The notes under the pieces were generated by a model. The model was not told the origin of the DNA. It did not search any database and worked only from the letters and a program-made list of their open reading frames with translations. Positions 5,956 through 8,423 of a DNA stretch of 8,423 bases are shown in pieces. Every line of letters begins with the position of its first letter. Positions within the stretch are counted from its first letter, which is position 1. This stretch comes from Gemmatimonadales bacterium UBA2960 (GTDB taxonomy: Bacteria > Gemmatimonadota > Gemmatimonadetes > Longimicrobiales > Gaopeijiaceae), in assembly GCA_002348465.1 (NCBI GenBank), contig DEBI01000085.1, forward strand, positions 4,136 to 12,558, given 5' to 3'. The position numbers were made by a program, and so were the translations under genes.

Positions 5956-7545
5956 TTACTGCCTCGATGTTCTGATTGGGATCTTCAAGCCCAAGCTGAT
6001 CGTTAAACCGACGTAAGTGAGTCCGAATGGCAACAGTGCAACACAGGCCGTTAGGGCTGGGTGCCACGTGGGCAGCAACGACTGGACCACGACTCCGGCC
6101 ATGGCTGCAAGAGCTGCGGCTAGTAATAGCCGCAGCACTAATCCGCGAGCAACACCGTGCTGGCCTATACTGCGATTCAACGAGCGTCGCAGCATTACAT
6201 ACTCAACCCAAGCTCCTGAACTGGAACCGAATGCAAGACCCGCCGCCCCCAAGCGTAGGGTTGAGAACCCTAGCTGATCAGCGGGGAACATGGCCAGAAT
6301 CCCAACGCCAACGGAGATGAACACCCTCAAGTACGCCATCTTAGCGGGTGTGTGTGTATCGCGTAACGCGTAGAATGCAGAAGAAAGCACTCGGGACGAG
6401 GCTGATGCGGGAATTCCTAGCGCATACATCGAAAGGACTGACCAAGTAACCAGGGTCTGCGCTTCACCGAAGGCTCCCGTCTGGTAAAGAGCACCTACGA
6501 TGAGATCCCCCATCGCGAGATAACCAATAGCAGATGGAACAAGAAAGAAGAGAGCCCGCTGGAGTGATTCAGACACGCGCTCAGCTAAAGCAGTGCGGTC
6601 TTGGGGTCGCATCCGAGATAGCTCTGGGAGTTCGGCGGCTGCAACGCCGGTTCCGAAGAGCGAAACGGGTAGATTGCTCAGTGTCTGCGCATAGCCCATG
6701 ACAGCAAGCGCTCCGGGTAAAAGCCTACCAGCGAGGATCATATCAATCCAGCTACTCACGTTGACGATCCCACGCGCGCTTACCACGGGAAGAAAATTCC
6801 GGACCGCCTCACGGATACCGGCTACGCCTTTTCCCAACGAAGCACTCATTCCCGTCACGTGCCGGAGCAAAAACGGAACCTGCACCATGAGGGTCGTCGC
6901 TCCCCCGATTAGCGCTCCCCACGCCAGAGCCACGACCAAAGAGCGCCCCTCTAAATTCCAGTAGATTGACCCGGCTACCATCGAGACGATCATCGCCAGA
7001 TTCCAGAACACTGGAGCCACAAAAGATATAAAAAACGTCCGATGACTATTTAAGATCGCCAGGGCCCATGCGGAGATCACGAAGAGTCCCGTCATCGGGA
7101 AGAGAATTCGAACTAAGAGGACGGTTAATTCTTGAGTTTCCGAATCCCACAGAGGAAAGAATGCGCCCACTAGAACGGGGGCGATCGCTATCCCGACTAG
7201 ACTGAGCGCGCTTGCCAGGACCGCAAGAATTCCGAGTGACGCGCCCGCAAACTTTGCGGCGTCGCGATCCCGACCTTCTTGAAGAAAACTTGTGTAGACC
7301 GGGATCAGCGACGCGGAGAGCGTTCCTTCACCAAGCAGGTTCCTGACCACGTTAGGCATACGAAGGGCAGCCCACCATGCATCAGCGAAGCCACTAGAGC
7401 CAAAATAATGTGCGAATACCCGTTCCCTGATGAACCCAAATAGTTTGCTTATAAAAATACCGGATCCAACAGCGATCGCACCCCGCCCACTCTTCGTGGG
7501 CGTATCGGTGCATTCGGGAACGGGGGCGTTACCAGTCACATCCAA
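5956..7545 (-). CDS. murJ: Lipid II flippase MurJ (MviN family)
   Basis: The 529-residue polytopic membrane protein of the MOP exporter superfamily moves lipid II across the inner membrane for peptidoglycan synthesis. Signature stretches are KLFGFIRERVFAHYFG (34-49), FADAWWAALRMPNVVRNLLG (53-72) followed by EGTLSASLIPVY, and the TM8 region GYAQTLSNLPVSLFG (284-298) followed by AAELPELSR. About 14 membrane segments are visible. Compared with E. coli MurJ (from memory), R24, D39 and R52 correspond to R40, D55 and R68, R18 to K34, while R270 corresponds to T287. The start is TTG at 7545 or GTG two codons later, ten bases after the small membrane gene; no strong ribosome site is seen. An ATG at 7541-7539 is out of frame and is followed at once by TGA. 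About 25 residues precede the first membrane helix. uvrC follows after one base. Confidence 0.96.
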   Translation of the reverse strand: MDVTGNAPVPECTDTPTKSGRGAIAVGSGIFISKLFGFIRERVFAHYFGSSGFADAWWAALRMPNVVRNLLGEGTLSASLIPVYTSFLQEGRDRDAAKFAGASLGILAVLASALSLVGIAIAPVLVGAFFPLWDSETQELTVLLVRILFPMTGLFVISAWALAILNSHRTFFISFVAPVFWNLAMIVSMVAGSIYWNLEGRSLVVALAWGALIGGATTLMVQVPFLLRHVTGMSASLGKGVAGIREAVRNFLPVVSARGIVNVSSWIDMILAGRLLPGALAVMGYAQTLSNLPVSLFGTGVAAAELPELSRMRPQDRTALAERVSESLQRALFFLVPSAIGYLAMGDLIVGALYQTGAFGEAQTLVTWSVLSMYALGIPASASSRVLSSAFYALRDTHTPAKMAYLRVFISVGVGILAMFPADQLGFSTLRLGAAGLAFGSSSGAWVEYVMLRRSLNRSIGQHGVARGLVLRLLLAAALAAMAGVVVQSLLPTWHPALTACVALLPFGLTYVGLTISLGLKIPIRTSRQ

Positions 7546-7555
7546 TCCGGGCCAA

Positions 7556-7843
7556 TCAGCCGTCTTCTTCTCTCAACAGGGCGTTGACGCCACTCTCGAT
7601 ACGAGATCGCTCAGTGAGCAGGCTATGAAGGAACTGACTCTCTTCCTTTAGGCTCATTAGTTCATTTGTCAGGCGGTCGACCTCCGCCTCTAGATAGGCT
7701 ATCCGATCTATAGTCTGTTCCGGCGCTCCGTTGGTGTCGCGCCGCTCCAAGCGCGTCGCAATCGCCTGTGCGACCGGAGACTCGAGCACAACAGCAAACA
7801 GCGGGATCAGTATGACTAGAATGAGGAATAGCTCAGGGAACAT
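7556..7843 (-). CDS. Small membrane-anchored coiled-coil protein of unknown function
   Basis: The 95-residue protein is not recognised as a named family. Residues 4-24 (ELFLILVILIPLFAVVLES region) form one hydrophobic membrane helix. A basic patch follows (RLERR, about 31-35), then a highly charged heptad-like helix from about 44 to 90 (IAYLEAEVDRLTNELMSLKEE…), so it is probably a bitopic protein with a cytoplasmic coiled coil. The layout resembles the phage-shock regulator PspB, and more loosely FtsB/FtsL-like proteins, but I see no sequence motif that proves either. The ATG at 7843 has a modest TAGG seven bases upstream. It lies 42 bases after bshC and ten bases before murJ, in the same apparent operon, which hints at a cell-envelope role. 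Confidence 0.85.
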   Translation of the reverse strand: MFPELFLILVILIPLFAVVLESPVAQAIATRLERRDTNGAPEQTIDRIAYLEAEVDRLTNELMSLKEESQFLHSLLTERSRIESGVNALLREEDG

Positions 7844-7885
7844 GCCAGAACCTACGGAGCTCGGGGGGTGACTAACAGACGCATC

Positions 7886-8423
7886 CTATCTTCCAGCGTC
7901 GGGTGGGCGATCGAGGTCAACTTCGAATCGTTCATACAGTGTATCAAGAAACGCGCCACCATAGCGGGCCAGGTAGTACATAGGACCCTGTACTCGCTCA
8001 GTGGGTTTTCCGTTCGGCATCAAATGGACCTGTGCTTTTTCCAGCTGTGAGAGGGCGATTGCGCTCTTCCGCTTCACCGCCTGCGCAACCTTAGATTCTA
8101 AATCTTTCAGTGTGCCGAACGCCTGATTGCGGAACTGCTCAGCAGAAGCCTTAAGGGTGGGATCTACGGCACTTACCGCCACCTGTAACTCGCTGACCCC
8201 CTCACTTATGGATGCCCTGAGTTTACCTATGGCCTCCTTACTTTCAATAGGGATTTCATCATGCGCGAAACCACTTGCGATCTCATGAAAGGGGCGTTGA
8301 AGGTCATCTAGCGTTACGTCAAATTTTTTGAGCACTTTGCCGATTTTCTTCTCAATTGTAGCAACACTGAATCTAGGCCACACAATAGGCATCTCTATCT
8401 TGTGCGCCTTGAAATAGTCACTC
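7886..8423 (-). CDS. bshC: Bacillithiol biosynthesis cysteine-adding enzyme BshC, C-terminal part (5' end off the window)
   Basis: The frame is open through the right edge and contributes 178 codons before the TAG at 7888-7886. The internal Met at 8392 is not the start: the frame continues upstream in register as SDYFKAHKIE, and MPIVWPRFS is a conserved internal BshC stretch. The middle (about 60-130 of the visible part) is a long charged helical segment, as in the BshC coiled-coil domain. The end MPNGKPTERVQGPMYYLARYG matches the family's C-terminal P-x-G-K-P-x-E-R-V motif. BshC adds cysteine to glucosaminyl-malate, the last step of bacillithiol synthesis in the cytoplasm. The Rossmann-type core lies beyond the window, so active-site residues cannot be checked. 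It is the first visible gene of the block with the small membrane protein, murJ and uvrC. Confidence 0.9.
   Translation of the reverse strand, partial: SDYFKAHKIEMPIVWPRFSVATIEKKIGKVLKKFDVTLDDLQRPFHEIASGFAHDEIPIESKEAIGKLRASISEGVSELQVAVSAVDPTLKASAEQFRNQAFGTLKDLESKVAQAVKRKSAIALSQLEKAQVHLMPNGKPTERVQGPMYYLARYGGAFLDTLYERFEVDLDRPPDAGR

Noticed and set aside
7886..8392. A complete 168-residue gene starting at the ATG at 8392
   Set aside because: The frame continues in register to the window edge, and the residues around this Met match the interior of BshC, so it is the tail of a longer gene.

Overview
The window reads as one stretch of a bacterial chromosome with every recognisable gene on the minus strand. 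Composition is moderate (a little above 50% GC by eye), and there are no insertion sequences, integrases, CRISPR arrays or phage genes. The lineage is inferred, not proven. Three things together suggest a Gemmatimonadota-like or related FCB-group/Acidobacteriota-like bacterium: a BshC (bacillithiol) gene, a MurJ of the 'GEGTLSAS…YAQTL…AAELPELS' type, and exported TPR proteins beside a short 'DRKAFL' N-terminus on an HD protein.

In the direction of transcription (right to left), the right half is a compact operon-like block. It contains the 3' part of bshC (cut by the window edge at 8423), a 95-residue membrane-anchored coiled-coil protein, murJ (lipid II flippase) and uvrC (excision endonuclease). 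The three gaps are 42, 10 and 1 nt, so co-transcription is very likely. The functions are bacillithiol synthesis, cell-wall precursor export and DNA repair, and they do not form one pathway.

The left half is the less ordinary part. After a 137-nt gap comes a TPR lipoprotein (true start 3993), then a tRNA-Gly(CCC) gene with its own promoter-like elements and a clear intrinsic terminator. Next is a short stretch holding a start-less, coding-looking frame, then an HD-domain protein whose metal-ligand pattern fits the PhnZ/MIOX mixed-valent di-iron oxygenase-like branch. Last is a second TPR protein, a clear paralogue of the first, which runs off the left edge about 20 residues before its expected end. 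The two TPR paralogues share architecture (N-terminal export signal, helical repeats, C-terminal beta-rich domain) but are exported differently: one has a lipobox, the other a soluble Sec signal with an acidic linker.

The best candidate for something undescribed is the left-hand cluster: a duplicated exported TPR protein bracketing a predicted di-iron HD enzyme. Its substrate and role cannot be read from the sequence. The rest is mostly well-known housekeeping machinery with a few unusual residue-level details.
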